Below, in pieces: positions 18,228 through 27,432 of a DNA stretch of 64,000 bases. Below the pieces are notes generated by a model, which was not told the DNA's origin, did no database searches, and worked only from the letters and a program-made list of their open reading frames with translations. Source of the stretch: a virus; IMG/VR virus record IMGVR_UViG_3300030098_006570, positions 84,085 to 148,084 of that record; one strand, 5' to 3'. Positions within the stretch are counted from its first letter, which is position 1. Each line of letters begins with the position of its first letter. The position numbers and the translations under genes are program-made.

Positions 18228-19226
18228 TCACGGTTCCGGCGAATATAGAGGGAGATTGAGGATAGTGGAATGAACCTCTTCTAAAAGGGGTAAACAGTGT
18301 TTCTCTACTGAAGACCAATAAGCGGTAGTGTGAAGCATGGGATAGTGGCGCGCTACTCCGATTCTCTCTGTCAAGGCCTCTGCATTATCCACCAAAGTGG
18401 TTCCCAAATAATAAGAAGAATGGGAATCTTGGGGGAGTAATGTAAATTCTTCGCCCCACCTTTCATAGTTAGTTTTGCGCTCGGCTAATTGTGCTGCGTA
18501 ACGAGGCAACTGCGTAAGCGCTACTGTTGCGCTTAAGTTATTCATATAAAATTTAAACCCCTCCTGGGTGATGTCATAAGAGGACCCAGAGGTCACGCGC
18601 CCAAAATTGCGATAAGAGCGGAAATAATTTTCCGCCGCCGAATCGTTGGTGCCAATAAGGCCGCCGTCGGGACTACATATGGGCTTATAAGGATGAAAAG
18701 AGAAAAATACAAAATCAGATTTGATCGTAGGAGTCACGCAATGGGCGCTATCTACCACCACTACCTCATCTCCATAAGGTTCAAAATCTTCAATATTACT
18801 CACACCCCCATAAAGGACCGGCATGAGAACAACCGGCAGGGAGGGTTTCTGCAAAGAAACTGCAAGGCGCCTCTCTTTATAAGAAGTTGTCGAAAATTGG
18901 AGATCTTTATTCACATCCACAAATATGACCCGATGGCCATTTTGCCGCGCGGCCCAGGCGGGAGATGTAAACCCGAGGGATGTGGTATAAACATCACACG
19001 GGCCTTTAAGTGCGAAAAGATAAGCGAAAATCATATAGGCTGCAGCGCTAGCGGAATTTGTGGCAATATTGTAAGATTTATGTGAAAAAGATGTAAACTG
19101 ATTTTCAAATTCTGTAACGTTGGGACCGAAACCGAGGGCGCCCTTTTGGAGAACCTCTATAATAGAGGGCAGATCTTCAGCAAGTATAGAAGAATCAAAG
19201 GCCTTCATTTTAGAAGATATCTTCAT
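18228..19226 (-). CDS. DegT/DnrJ/EryC1 family sugar aminotransferase
   Basis: A PLP-dependent aminotransferase-fold protein of 332 aa (start ATG at 19226, 9 nt after GGAG; an ATG two codons upstream is too close to that site). Evidence includes GFTSPAWAARQNGH, VVVVDSAHC with the PLP-binding Asp, and FSFHPYKPICSPDGG, where the Lys is the expected Schiff-base residue. These enzymes aminate keto sugars made by 4,6-dehydratases, and such a dehydratase-like gene is immediately upstream. At 332 aa it is slightly shorter than usual at the C-terminus. Confidence 0.85.
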   Translation of the reverse strand: MKISSKMKAFDSSILAEDLPSIIEVLQKGALGFGPNVTEFENQFTSFSHKSYNIATNSASAAAYMIFAYLFALKGPCDVYTTSLGFTSPAWAARQNGHRVIFVDVNKDLQFSTTSYKERRLAVSLQKPSLPVVLMPVLYGGVSNIEDFEPYGDEVVVVDSAHCVTPTIKSDFVFFSFHPYKPICSPDGGLIGTNDSAAENYFRSYRNFGRVTSGSSYDITQEGFKFYMNNLSATVALTQLPRYAAQLAERKTNYERWGEEFTLLPQDSHSSYYLGTTLVDNAEALTERIGVARHYPMLHTTAYWSSVEKHCLPLLEEVHSTILNLPLYSPEP

Positions 19227-19303
19227 AAACATGCTCCCCCGAGTTATTGGTCATTATATATTTACGAGCACCGGCGCCCTGGGACCAATATTCCTCTTGT
19301 GGA

Positions 19304-20278
19304 TTAGTTGGCATCGCCCAATCCCCGCTCAATCAGTCGCACTAATTCATCCACATTATCACTCATATGCAATGCGGAGTTGAACTCCGGGCCATCATAG
19401 GACGCCCAGGCTGTCCGAGCGGTGCGATTAGTATATTGAGGGCGTACGCCCAACAGATTGAGGCCGGGGACCGCGTAAGTAAACGGTAATTCGGTGGCGG
19501 CGAGCATATCTTCGTGAAGTTTCTCTCCAGGTCGCAGCCCGATCAATTCATAGTCGACAGGGGCGCCGTGCAACTTCTCCACGGCTTTAATAATTGTAGT
19601 CATATCATAAGAGCAGATCTGGGGAATAAAAACTTCGCCACCCTCGGCATTTTCGAGGGCGCCCAGGACCGTATCCACTGCATCTTCGAGGGTAAACAAA
19701 AAGCGGGACATCTCAAGCGACGTCACTTTGATATTCTTCCCCTCCCCAAGAAGACCGAGCCATAGAGGGATAAAAGATCCGCGGGACGCAATCACATTTC
19801 CATATCTCACTGATGCAAAGATGGTTCCTTCGGATTGATAGTCATAGTTGGTGTAGAGTCGTTCTGCGATAAACTTTGAGGACCCATAGACGTTGACCGG
19901 TTGGCAGGCCTTATCGGTGGAAATAAGAATACACTTTTTCACCATGTTCAAAAGAGCGGCCCGGGCCACATTTTCGGATCCAGCAATATTAGTTTTTACA
20001 CACTCATCCGGGTAGAATTCCATATCATCAATACGTTTGAGAGCGGCGGTGTGGATAACATAGTCGGGCTTGAAGCGCTTCATTGTAACATTGAGTTTAT
20101 CGAAATCTCGTACGTCCCCAATGACGCGTATAACCTCAGGTAATGGCCCAAAGGAAAGGGCTTGTTTGCCTTCGTCACGGCTAAACACCACTATCTTATT
20201 CAAAGGATCTTTGAGTAGGCGTTTGATGAGGGCTTTTCCAAGCGATCCCGTGCCGCCCGTAATCAAGTATGTTGTCAC
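19304..20278 (-). CDS. NAD-dependent sugar-nucleotide dehydratase/epimerase (PseB/FlaA1-like)
   Basis: A 324-aa extended short-chain dehydrogenase. The N-terminal LITGGTGSLGKALIKRLL binds NAD(P), HTAALKRIDDMEFYP and STDKACQPVNVYGSSK (YxxxK) form the active-site region, and GLRPGEKLHEDML is typical of the PseB/FlaA1/CapD polysaccharide biosynthesis group. It most likely makes a 4-keto-6-deoxy UDP-sugar from UDP-GlcNAc, the first step toward pseudaminic- or legionaminic-type acids, feeding the aminotransferase. It overlaps the glycosyltransferase gene by 4 nt. Confidence 0.85.
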   Translation of the reverse strand: MTTYLITGGTGSLGKALIKRLLKDPLNKIVVFSRDEGKQALSFGPLPEVIRVIGDVRDFDKLNVTMKRFKPDYVIHTAALKRIDDMEFYPDECVKTNIAGSENVARAALLNMVKKCILISTDKACQPVNVYGSSKFIAERLYTNYDYQSEGTIFASVRYGNVIASRGSFIPLWLGLLGEGKNIKVTSLEMSRFLFTLEDAVDTVLGALENAEGGEVFIPQICSYDMTTIIKAVEKLHGAPVDYELIGLRPGEKLHEDMLAATELPFTYAVPGLNLLGVRPQYTNRTARTAWASYDGPEFNSALHMSDNVDELVRLIERGLGDAN

Positions 20279-22314
20279 AGTTCCACCCGTTCTATCTTAT
20301 CGTCAGCCGGATTCAGCCGGGAGATAATCTTTAGTTCACACTCATTTTGGCGAAGCCAATCGTGCCAGTCACCCACTACACTCAAAGTAATTCCCTCCTC
20401 ATGAGGAAGCGTTTTGGCCGCCGTCTCGTTGGCGGCGACTTCATTGGAGTGGATAAATTCTTCCTTCTTGTAAGTACTGCCTTCTTTATCATAAAAGTGT
20501 TGGTGAGCAGCGCCTTCGGGGAGCAATTTATTGTCCCATCCAATAGTGATGACCTCGCTCACCCCCAGATGCTGAAGGAGATAGAAGACAGCCTCGTACA
20601 TGATGCCGGGCCCATAAGGACGGAGCATTCCTTGTTTGTCCAGGGTCCACTCATCAAAATTCTTCTTGGCCGCTACGGAGTTATCAAAATTTCTCTCCTG
20701 AATAAAGAACTTCAAATCACACTCTCCCAACTTGAAAGGAGTAGTGGACGCTTCCAAAACGACTGGGCGGCGCGCAGTGTAGTCATACTTCTTATAGTTA
20801 GCGCAGTTATAAACATGGAAATCCGTGAACGATGCAAACAGATCATAAGCCTGTTTGATGGCAATCGTGAGATTATTTTCCAGCAGCCCCTTTACGGCAT
20901 CCTCATCGTGTTCTGTTAACGTGGGTCCGCAAGAGAGCACATAACATTTCTCTCCCTTGAAGAGGTCCTTCAGGAGGGCCAGCTTTTCGGACTGCAGACC
21001 GAACTGGGCGACGGCCGTTGTTGCAGCTGCAGCACGATCTTTGGGGTTTTCTATCTGCAGTAGATCTTCGCGTGCTTTCCCAATACTGTCTTTGGTGCCC
21101 TCCAGGGGTACCCCTAAGCTCTCAACAAACTGTGCATACATATTTTCCGGAGTGAAGTTCTCAAGGATATGCTTTTGAAGAGCGAGAGCCTCTTGCTTAT
21201 AGTGCTGCTGCTTGGTAATTGCCTCCTTGAGGGCGCGCTTGTACGAGTTTTCCTTGGCATAAGCCCACATAGAATCCTTTTGGAGGACCCCATCCCAGAC
21301 GGCCGCCTTCTGAATCGGCTTCACATTATAATCTACCTTGATGATACGAGGAAAGTTTTTACCCTTCTTGTTGGGACGACAAATGTAATCCATCTGCCCG
21401 CTCCACGCCATCGTGATAAGCGGAAGACCATTATATGCTGCCTCAAACATAGGGAGGCCATACCCTTCCCCGTGAGCGATATTAATCAAGGCGCGCATGG
21501 ACGGGTGCTGATAGAGCCACGTAAGGTTCTCCATACTAATCTCTCCATGGACCATGTAAATCTTGCATTTGCGGTCCGGGATGGCCTGCAGGATTCGCTC
21601 AATTGTCCACCCTGTGTGGTAGCGATCTCGAATACTGTCGCATGCGATGCTTGTCTTGACCACAAGTCCCGCTGTCTCATCATCTTTGAAAGTTTCCGCA
21701 AACCACTTAATGGTGTTTTCCATATTCTTCCGGGGGCCCCACTGCGACACTACCAAGAAATTATTAGTAGTGGTAAACTCGATGTTTAGGGGGTCAGCTT
21801 CTCTTACCCGCGTGGGGTAATTCACAACTTCTACAGGGAGGTCAGGGCGCAGGCCCCAGTTCGGCACCTCTTCACCGGTTTCCTGAGCAGTGACAGCGTA
21901 CTTTGTATTCTGGAATACATCTCGTGAATGTGCAGAAATGGTAACCAAGCGCTGTACCGTCGTGTTGCATTTTTCAATCCACTGGGGGGCGACCTTGGTT
22001 GTTTCAATTCCAGCCGTATACCCAACGTTGTAGGGAGCAATGGGCTCAAACTCATTTGGAATAGTCACCTGTAGGGACATGTCAAAGGTCCCGCCGTTTT
22101 GAGTATAAACTTGAGTCTTTAGCATCAAGCTGTCCAACCACCGGCGCTCTTCGCTGTTTTCCATCATCATCCCGGTTTTCCCCCATGGGATATTGATAGC
22201 ATAAATATCAAATACGTCTTCTCGGGTGCGCAATGCTCGCAGCGCGAACCGGGCCTGTTCGCCATAGCCGGATCGGCTAAGAGCCGGCGCCTTCACTAAT
22301 ATTTTCTTTTTCAT
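20275..22314 (-). CDS. Two-domain glycosyltransferase (GT-B domain + DUF115-like domain)
   Basis: A 679-aa fusion. Residues about 1-415 form a GT-B glycosyltransferase, with VVSQWGPRKNMENTIKWF and the family-typical HGEGYGLPMFEAAYNGLPLI acceptor/donor motif. Residues about 450-679 begin CYVLSCGPTLTEHDEDAVKG and resemble the Rossmann-like DUF115/GT42-like region also seen at 17197-18141. Two transferase-like domains in one chain suggest sequential additions to one acceptor. It overlaps both neighbours by 1-4 nt. The acceptor, whether phage glycoprotein, DNA or host lipid, cannot be read from sequence. Confidence 0.75.
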   Translation of the reverse strand: MKKKILVKAPALSRSGYGEQARFALRALRTREDVFDIYAINIPWGKTGMMMENSEERRWLDSLMLKTQVYTQNGGTFDMSLQVTIPNEFEPIAPYNVGYTAGIETTKVAPQWIEKCNTTVQRLVTISAHSRDVFQNTKYAVTAQETGEEVPNWGLRPDLPVEVVNYPTRVREADPLNIEFTTTNNFLVVSQWGPRKNMENTIKWFAETFKDDETAGLVVKTSIACDSIRDRYHTGWTIERILQAIPDRKCKIYMVHGEISMENLTWLYQHPSMRALINIAHGEGYGLPMFEAAYNGLPLITMAWSGQMDYICRPNKKGKNFPRIIKVDYNVKPIQKAAVWDGVLQKDSMWAYAKENSYKRALKEAITKQQHYKQEALALQKHILENFTPENMYAQFVESLGVPLEGTKDSIGKAREDLLQIENPKDRAAAATTAVAQFGLQSEKLALLKDLFKGEKCYVLSCGPTLTEHDEDAVKGLLENNLTIAIKQAYDLFASFTDFHVYNCANYKKYDYTARRPVVLEASTTPFKLGECDLKFFIQERNFDNSVAAKKNFDEWTLDKQGMLRPYGPGIMYEAVFYLLQHLGVSEVITIGWDNKLLPEGAAHQHFYDKEGSTYKKEEFIHSNEVAANETAAKTLPHEEGITLSVVGDWHDWLRQNECELKIISRLNPADDKIERVEL

Positions 22315-23570
22315 CAGTACACCTTCACTTCATAGCTATTATAACCGGTCCGGTTCTCCCATGATCCCATGGTTTCATGGACATGCGTGAACAAATTGTC
22401 CCATCGCTCCACAAACGTTTCGAACCCAAACTGCTTTTCAGCCCAAGCACGACCGCGGAGGCCCCACTCGCGCCGCTGTTCTTCCGGCATCTTATACATA
22501 TCCGTCAGAGCTTGCACTACGTCCTCACCAGCCAGTCGGTCCTCGTATATAAAGGGAACTTCCTGACTGCCAATGATAGATTTGGACGATGGTTCTAATC
22601 CGATTCCGTACCAATTATCCTCTCCATCCTTTATCTGATCCTGAAGCCCTCCTGTCAGGGTTGCTATGATTGGGGTGCCACAGGAGAGAGACTCCAATGT
22701 AGATAACCCGAATCCTTCAGCGTCTGACACATTGATTGTGGCATCAGCAAGATTATACATCATTGCTAAATCAACCGCATTCACTTTTTCTTTAGACAAC
22801 AAAACCTGGCCGTTTGTCAGGTCAAGCTCTTTCATAATCGCTTCCAAATCCTGCCCATGAACGTCCTTTGGGTCTGTGTGCATTATAAGGGTGGCCTTGT
22901 CATGTAGATCGTTTTGGTCTAGAAAATCCTTAAACCAATAGATAAGAGATCCTGACTGTTTACGTCGTGCATTTCGATTATTCCATGCTACTACAAACTT
23001 GCCGGCTAATCCCTTCTCTTCCTTTATTGCCGCCACAGCCGCGGGGTCCAGCGGCTTGAAAATTTCCCCGTCCACCGCGTGGGGGATATAAGAACTCTCC
23101 ACACTAGGCGAGACAGTTTGTACAATATCATATGTAAGCTGTGAAATGCAAGCAATATGATCGTTAGAATCGTACCAGACGCGATTGAAGCTAGGATAGG
23201 GATAATTATCCCACACATGATAGTAAACCATGGGAACATGCGTTCTGATTTCGTTCTCAATATCCCACAGCCATGTATAAAATCTGGGATCGGTCATAAA
23301 CCAGAGAATATCCGGCTTTTGCTGGTGAATCATCGCGCGAACCATGTCCGCGTTTCCGTACCCATCTACAGGCCAAATGATCCAGTCTTGTCCCCACTCA
23401 GGCGTATGCTGAGGGTCGTGACGGGGGTGCTTGATGGCACCGCCGAAGCTGACAAATTGATATTTTCCTGTCTTGAGCATCCCTTCGATAATGTATTTTG
23501 TTTGTGTGCCCACACCGGAAGGGGAAAGCGGGTGGTCACTGATCGTAAAGATCTTAATCTTGTCTGACAT
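22314..23570 (-). CDS. GT4-type glycosyltransferase
   Basis: A 418-aa protein starting MSDKIKIFTISDH at 23570 (AGGAGACAGA site); an in-frame upstream ATG falls inside the nuclease gene. It has the GT-B layout: an N-terminal Gly-rich loop (SPSGVGTQTKYI) and the C-terminal nucleotide-sugar motif SDAEGFGLSTLESLSCGTPI with the E-x7-E pattern of GT4 retaining enzymes. It heads the glycan locus, 8 nt after the PD-(D/E)XK gene. Its stop overlaps the next gene start by one base. Confidence 0.85.
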   Translation of the reverse strand: MSDKIKIFTISDHPLSPSGVGTQTKYIIEGMLKTGKYQFVSFGGAIKHPRHDPQHTPEWGQDWIIWPVDGYGNADMVRAMIHQQKPDILWFMTDPRFYTWLWDIENEIRTHVPMVYYHVWDNYPYPSFNRVWYDSNDHIACISQLTYDIVQTVSPSVESSYIPHAVDGEIFKPLDPAAVAAIKEEKGLAGKFVVAWNNRNARRKQSGSLIYWFKDFLDQNDLHDKATLIMHTDPKDVHGQDLEAIMKELDLTNGQVLLSKEKVNAVDLAMMYNLADATINVSDAEGFGLSTLESLSCGTPIIATLTGGLQDQIKDGEDNWYGIGLEPSSKSIIGSQEVPFIYEDRLAGEDVVQALTDMYKMPEEQRREWGLRGRAWAEKQFGFETFVERWDNLFTHVHETMGSWENRTGYNSYEVKVY

Positions 23571-23578
23571 TCTGTCTC

Positions 23579-24361
23579 CTAACGACAATGTTCGGTATTG
23601 AGGAGCTTGCATGGATACGGCTTATGGCAATGCAGCCGGTTTTTGATAGCAAACTTTTTGGTTATATTGTATATTGCTTGATATAGAAGTTTAAGCGCGT
23701 TTTCCGTTTTTTTGGGTCCGCTCGTCACTCTAAAAATCTCCACACGATCTTTTTTAGCCGTGCGCTTGAGCAGTGCAAAGTGGGTCTCAACGCTTTTAGG
23801 ATCTATACCGTGCTTTTGGCAAAAAAAGTGCTTGTATAGTGTAAGCTGGTAAGTGACCATCTTTTCAGCCTTCTTGCGGGAATCCCATCCCCAAGAGCAG
23901 GTTTTCCAGTCAAAAAGGTGGTAAGTGTCCCCTACCTTAACGACTGCATCCACAAAACCTTTAAAATTTATATTGAAATTCTCAATAGGAACGTAAAGCA
24001 TTTCCTCCGAAGAAAAAACCTCGTAATCGCCAAAATACTCTTTCAGTGCAGATTCAACCTGGGCTAGTATCTGAGGGCCCGCTTGACGCATCTGCTTTAC
24101 ATTGTTGGCGTTTACATCAATGTTCTTTTCAAACAATTTTTGTAGCTGCTTATCAAAGCCAATCTGGAATATCTCTGTTTCATCAATATCTTCTTTGAGA
24201 AGCTTCTTTTCACAGACATCATGGATGGCAGTCCCAAAAGCGGTGTATTCGTTGCCTTCAAATGGAGCAACTCTTTCCACCCAAGCCTTCTTATGGTAAT
24301 GGGGACAATGCGCCCAATCTTTTAGTTCTGAATAAGATATGTGTTCACGCGGTTGCATCAT
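23579..24361 (-). CDS. PD-(D/E)XK exonuclease, Cas4/RecB-like
   Basis: A 260-aa nuclease. Core residues are visible: H47 (AIHD), D138 (FKGFVDAV), D151-x-K153 (LFDWKTC) and Q172-Y176 (YQLTLY), the RecB/Cas4 motif series. A Cys at residue 19 together with a C-terminal Cys group (LHCHKPYPCKLLNTEHC) could bind a 4Fe-4S cluster, as in Cas4 and AddB. In T4-like phages such enzymes act in recombination and replication. It overlaps the metallopeptidase gene by 17 nt. No CRISPR array or cas1 is nearby, so a phage DNA-metabolism role is more likely. Confidence 0.82.
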   Translation of the reverse strand: MMQPREHISYSELKDWAHCPHYHKKAWVERVAPFEGNEYTAFGTAIHDVCEKKLLKEDIDETEIFQIGFDKQLQKLFEKNIDVNANNVKQMRQAGPQILAQVESALKEYFGDYEVFSSEEMLYVPIENFNINFKGFVDAVVKVGDTYHLFDWKTCSWGWDSRKKAEKMVTYQLTLYKHFFCQKHGIDPKSVETHFALLKRTAKKDRVEIFRVTSGPKKTENALKLLYQAIYNITKKFAIKNRLHCHKPYPCKLLNTEHCR

Positions 24362-24965
24362 CTACTATTTCTGTTATTACTTGATATAAAATGGGGGAGG
24401 TCTTAGCGACCACGGAGGGAGTATCGAGAAAATATTTTTCAAATCCATTAGCAAAGTACTCTGGCAGCGATGTAGCGCCATAAGGGGAAACAAATAGACC
24501 CATTGTCAGCATTACCAAAGTCGGATATCCCACTTCATTGGCTAAGAATTCATCAAACTGTTGATTATATTCTGTATACTGATAGAGCAGCGGATTAATA
24601 TGATATCCTTCAGCATTGAGGAGATGCCGGAGCTTTTCTCTCTTTCCTAAGAACTCCTCTCGGAGCGCAGAATTATGAATAAGATTCTCGTACTTTTTTT
24701 CTAGGGCATGAGCCACTTCATGAATGAAGTTCTCCAGCATATCAAAAACTGATGGTTCTTTCGAGGTCATATAAACAGCATCATTAGCATATGTTGCGTT
24801 GCGACCATTGAGTTCAGGGAAATCCCCAATGTAAACAATGTCGATGTTGTCCAATAGTTCGGGTGCCATATACTCTTCGACTGAGCTACAAAACTCACTA
24901 ATCTCCACACCCTTTTGGAGGGGGGATGTTACAAACACCGGAATATTATAAATATAATATTCCAT
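24345..24965 (-). CDS. Putative zinc metallopeptidase (HExxH...E)
   Basis: A 206-aa cytoplasmic-type protein with HEVAH at residues 82-86 and, 83 residues on, a LPEYFANGFEKYF segment whose Glu (E169) could be the third zinc ligand. That spacing and motif resemble lethal-factor-like or gluzincin peptidases. No signal peptide is visible. It overlaps both neighbours by a few bases in the nuclease-PhoH operon. The target is unknown; it could process phage proteins or act on a host protein. Confidence 0.7.
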   Translation of the reverse strand: MEYYIYNIPVFVTSPLQKGVEISEFCSSVEEYMAPELLDNIDIVYIGDFPELNGRNATYANDAVYMTSKEPSVFDMLENFIHEVAHALEKKYENLIHNSALREEFLGKREKLRHLLNAEGYHINPLLYQYTEYNQQFDEFLANEVGYPTLVMLTMGLFVSPYGATSLPEYFANGFEKYFLDTPSVVAKTSPILYQVITEIVDDATA

Positions 24966-25213
24966 TACTCGCTAGCTTTCGACAACTCAACACTCTCAAC
25001 GTCAATGAGGGCCTGTTCGTATCCTCGCAAGAAATTTTCTTCCGCAACCGCCATTAGAAATTCCGGGAATTCAGCGGCAAAAACTTGCACAGCCATATCG
25101 ACGGTCACGTCCTCGGACGCCTCCAGGCGCTCGCCAATGTAATTGACCACTAGTGTCTTGAGGTTCGTCGTGGTCTCAACGAACTTTTCTATATCAGGGT
25201 TATTATCAATCAT
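24965..25213 (-). CDS. Hypothetical small acidic protein
   Basis: An 82-aa helical acidic protein starting MIDNNPDIEKF at 25213. An upstream in-frame ATG would lie inside phoH. No family was recognised. The start is 7 nt beyond the phoH stop with a weak GAGA site, and the stop overlaps the metallopeptidase start by one base, so it is probably coupled within the phoH operon. Confidence 0.6.
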   Translation of the reverse strand: MIDNNPDIEKFVETTTNLKTLVVNYIGERLEASEDVTVDMAVQVFAAEFPEFLMAVAEENFLRGYEQALIDVESVELSKASE

Positions 25214-25220
25214 TTTTGTC

Positions 25221-26540
25221 TCACAGATTTTGTGCAGCAAAAGTTGCAACCTTAGAACGCTCACCCTTATGAAGGGTAACATGCGAAGCCAGTTCAAACT
25301 TCTTGAATTTTTCTACCGCATGAGTCAAACCATTCGAGGTGGCATCGATGTAAACATTGTCAATCTGTTCAACATCGCCAGTCAGCACAATTTTGGTTCC
25401 TTCTCCTACTCTGGTTATTATAGTCTTTAGTTCGTGAGTTGTCAAGTTTTGAGATTCATCGATGATGATGAATGCATTAGAAATTGATCGGCCACGAATA
25501 TATGTCAGAGCTTCTATTTCTATTGTACCCTTTTGCATATAAATGTCAAGGGTTATTTTATCATTTCCCATCAAAAACTGGAGATTATCCTGGATGGGCA
25601 TAAGCCACGGAGACATTTTCTCCTCCATGGTTCCGGGCAGAAACCCTATGTCCTTTCCGAGGGGCTGTACGGGACGTGAGACGATTACACGCGTGTATTC
25701 CTGCTTGGACTCGTCTATGGTCTGCTCAAGGCCTGCAGCGATCGCACAGATCGTTTTACCGCTACCGGCCTTCCCAATGGCCGTAACAATTTGAATCTGA
25801 GGGTCCATCAAGGCATCCAGGAGGAATTGCTGTTCTTTATTGCGTGGCTTGATGCCCCATACTTTTTGTTTTCCTGTTATGAGTTGTTTCACCGGGGTGA
25901 CCGAATTAGTATATCGACCGAGCGCAGTCTTTTTTTCATTCGCATTAGAAACCAACATTACATACTGATTCGAATGGAGAGCGTCATTATCAAGATAAAC
26001 ATCTTCCCGTTCATAAAACCGGTCGATCGTTTGATCATCTACCAAGACTTGGGTATACCCAGTATAGATACTATCACTGTTGTCGACTATTTGATTATTA
26101 AGGAAGTCCTGAGACTCTAAACCCACTGCATCCGCAATGACCCGCATATTGATATCGCGCGATACCAGAATAACTTTGCGCGTATTTTCTCGCTGAGCTT
26201 TGAGGGCCGTTGCGATAATAAGATGATCTGGGACTTTGGAGTCTAGATCCTCCGGCAAATCTTCGGGCAAGAGTGCCGCTGCATTGATAGATTTGATAAT
26301 TCCCAATCCTTTGCGGATTCGGACCCCTTTCTGGAGTGATCCCGTAGCTCGCAAATCATCCCAGATGCGAATTATTTTACGTGCCTGGGCTCCTACAGGA
26401 TCCTGACGCTTTTTATGCTTGTCCACTTCCTCAAATACCTTGAGGGGAACGTGAATATCATTATTTTCAAATGCGTAGATACATTCTGCGTTTGTCAAAT
26501 AAACACTGGTATCTAAAACGTATATCTTTTTACGACTCAT
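25221..26540 (-). CDS. phoH: PhoH2-type PIN-PhoH ATPase
   Basis: A 439-aa protein of PhoH2 architecture. An N-terminal PIN ribonuclease-like domain (residues 1-150, acidic D10, D105, D129) is followed by a PhoH helicase-like ATPase with Walker A GKAGSGKT (256-263) and Walker B FIIIDESQN (358-365). PhoH2 proteins unwind and cut RNA. phoH is widespread in marine phages and often used as a marker gene. The 44 nt upstream contain a TATATAGTATA stretch that could be a -10 element, but no clear -35 is seen. Confidence 0.92.
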   Translation of the reverse strand: MSRKKIYVLDTSVYLTNAECIYAFENNDIHVPLKVFEEVDKHKKRQDPVGAQARKIIRIWDDLRATGSLQKGVRIRKGLGIIKSINAAALLPEDLPEDLDSKVPDHLIIATALKAQRENTRKVILVSRDINMRVIADAVGLESQDFLNNQIVDNSDSIYTGYTQVLVDDQTIDRFYEREDVYLDNDALHSNQYVMLVSNANEKKTALGRYTNSVTPVKQLITGKQKVWGIKPRNKEQQFLLDALMDPQIQIVTAIGKAGSGKTICAIAAGLEQTIDESKQEYTRVIVSRPVQPLGKDIGFLPGTMEEKMSPWLMPIQDNLQFLMGNDKITLDIYMQKGTIEIEALTYIRGRSISNAFIIIDESQNLTTHELKTIITRVGEGTKIVLTGDVEQIDNVYIDATSNGLTHAVEKFKKFELASHVTLHKGERSKVATFAAQNL

Positions 26541-26584
26541 AGAGACCCTGCTGACGGTATACTATATAGGGTTGGCGCGCCTTT

Positions 26585-27100
26585 TTAATAGTTTCCCCCT
26601 TTGGGCGTCCCATCACACTGGATCACCTCTACACGCGAAGGCTGTAAGTCTCCCTCCGTCGCCACATCACCTACCATGCCGGCGTCTGTCACCAGAGTGG
26701 AAGAGCTTTGAACTTTTCCCCCACCCATATTCCATAGAAGTTGTACGCCTAATTCCTCGCACACATCCATTTCCGGAGTGTTATCGTTTTTGCGATCACC
26801 GCCGTTAGCAAAATAATCCGGCTTGATCCGCCGGAGCGCTTCGCATACAGTGCCGTCCCTATCATCAACGTTCGTTGTTTCACCAGTTGCTGTAAAGCCC
26901 TCTAGAATTTCGCACCGCTCCTCGAAAGGCATAAAGATATATCCTTTCTTTCGCATCAGCCAGTCATCAGAATTAACGATCACTACCACATGGCCGTGTT
27001 GCGCTGCTTCTTGTATCATACGGAGATGACCGATATGAACAGGATCGAAGCCTCCCGATACACAAACAACATCATAAGGAGTTTGGGGTAGATTAGTCAT
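26585..27100 (-). CDS. Cytidylyltransferase-like nucleotidyltransferase (RfaE/TagD type)
   Basis: A 171-aa protein starting MTNLPQTPYDVV at 27100; a longer reading frame extends upstream but overlaps the preceding gene entirely. The HxGH nucleotidyltransferase signature is VSGGFDPVHIGHLRMI (H22-I-G-H25), and NGGDRKNDN is typical of ADP-heptose synthase (RfaE domain II) and related enzymes. It probably activates a sugar phosphate or related alcohol, perhaps for the glycan locus nearby. The C-terminal 30 residues are divergent. Confidence 0.75.
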   Translation of the reverse strand: MTNLPQTPYDVVCVSGGFDPVHIGHLRMIQEAAQHGHVVVIVNSDDWLMRKKGYIFMPFEERCEILEGFTATGETTNVDDRDGTVCEALRRIKPDYFANGGDRKNDNTPEMDVCEELGVQLLWNMGGGKVQSSSTLVTDAGMVGDVATEGDLQPSRVEVIQCDGTPKGGNY

Positions 27101-27338
27101 TAGAGGGCTCCTCGGCGGCCTCTGGCCCCACAAAATAACGATTGATAGCGCCAATAGCCTCGTCAGCTTCCGCCAAGCGGGCGACAGCCCCAGCAATTTC
27201 CCCCACGATGTCAGGATGCTCACCCACCCCCACAGGACGAGTGAGATACAACTCAATGGTGGCCAAAGCCTCCTGACGCTTGGCGTCAAACCTCGCGAGG
27301 GTGGCACTCATAAACCGGTTAGTAAGTATATTGGACAT
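27093..27338 (-). CDS. Hypothetical small helical protein
   Basis: An 81-aa helical protein (MSNILTNRFMSATLARFDAK start) with an acidic C-terminus. It overlaps the nucleotidyltransferase by 8 nt and starts 18 nt downstream of the tRNA-Asn gene on the same strand, so it is probably read from the same transcript after tRNA processing. Family not recognised. Confidence 0.6.
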   Translation of the reverse strand: MSNILTNRFMSATLARFDAKRQEALATIELYLTRPVGVGEHPDIVGEIAGAVARLAEADEAIGAINRYFVGPEAAEEPSND

Positions 27339-27356
27339 AATATTTTCCTTTCGTTA

Positions 27357-27432
27357 TGGCTGCGGCCGCTGGGCTCGAACCAGCGACCCGTTGATTAACA
27401 GTCAACTGCTCTACCAACTGAGCTATACCGCA
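27357..27432 (-). tRNA. tRNA-Asn (GTT)
   Basis: A 76-nt cloverleaf with encoded CCA. The acceptor begins TGCGGTA and pairs with GGCCGCA (one A-G mismatch at pair 7 and one G-U). D-loop AGCTCAGTTGGTAGAGC; anticodon stem GTTGA/TCAAC with loop CTGTTAA, anticodon GTT; T-arm GCTGG-TTCGAGC-CCAGC; discriminator G. It is packed directly against the stop codon of the upstream small membrane-protein gene. Confidence 0.93.

Noticed and set aside
23579-24361. Cas4 protein of a CRISPR system
   Set aside because: RecB/Cas4-type motifs are present, but no cas1, cas2 or repeat-spacer array is seen anywhere in the window.
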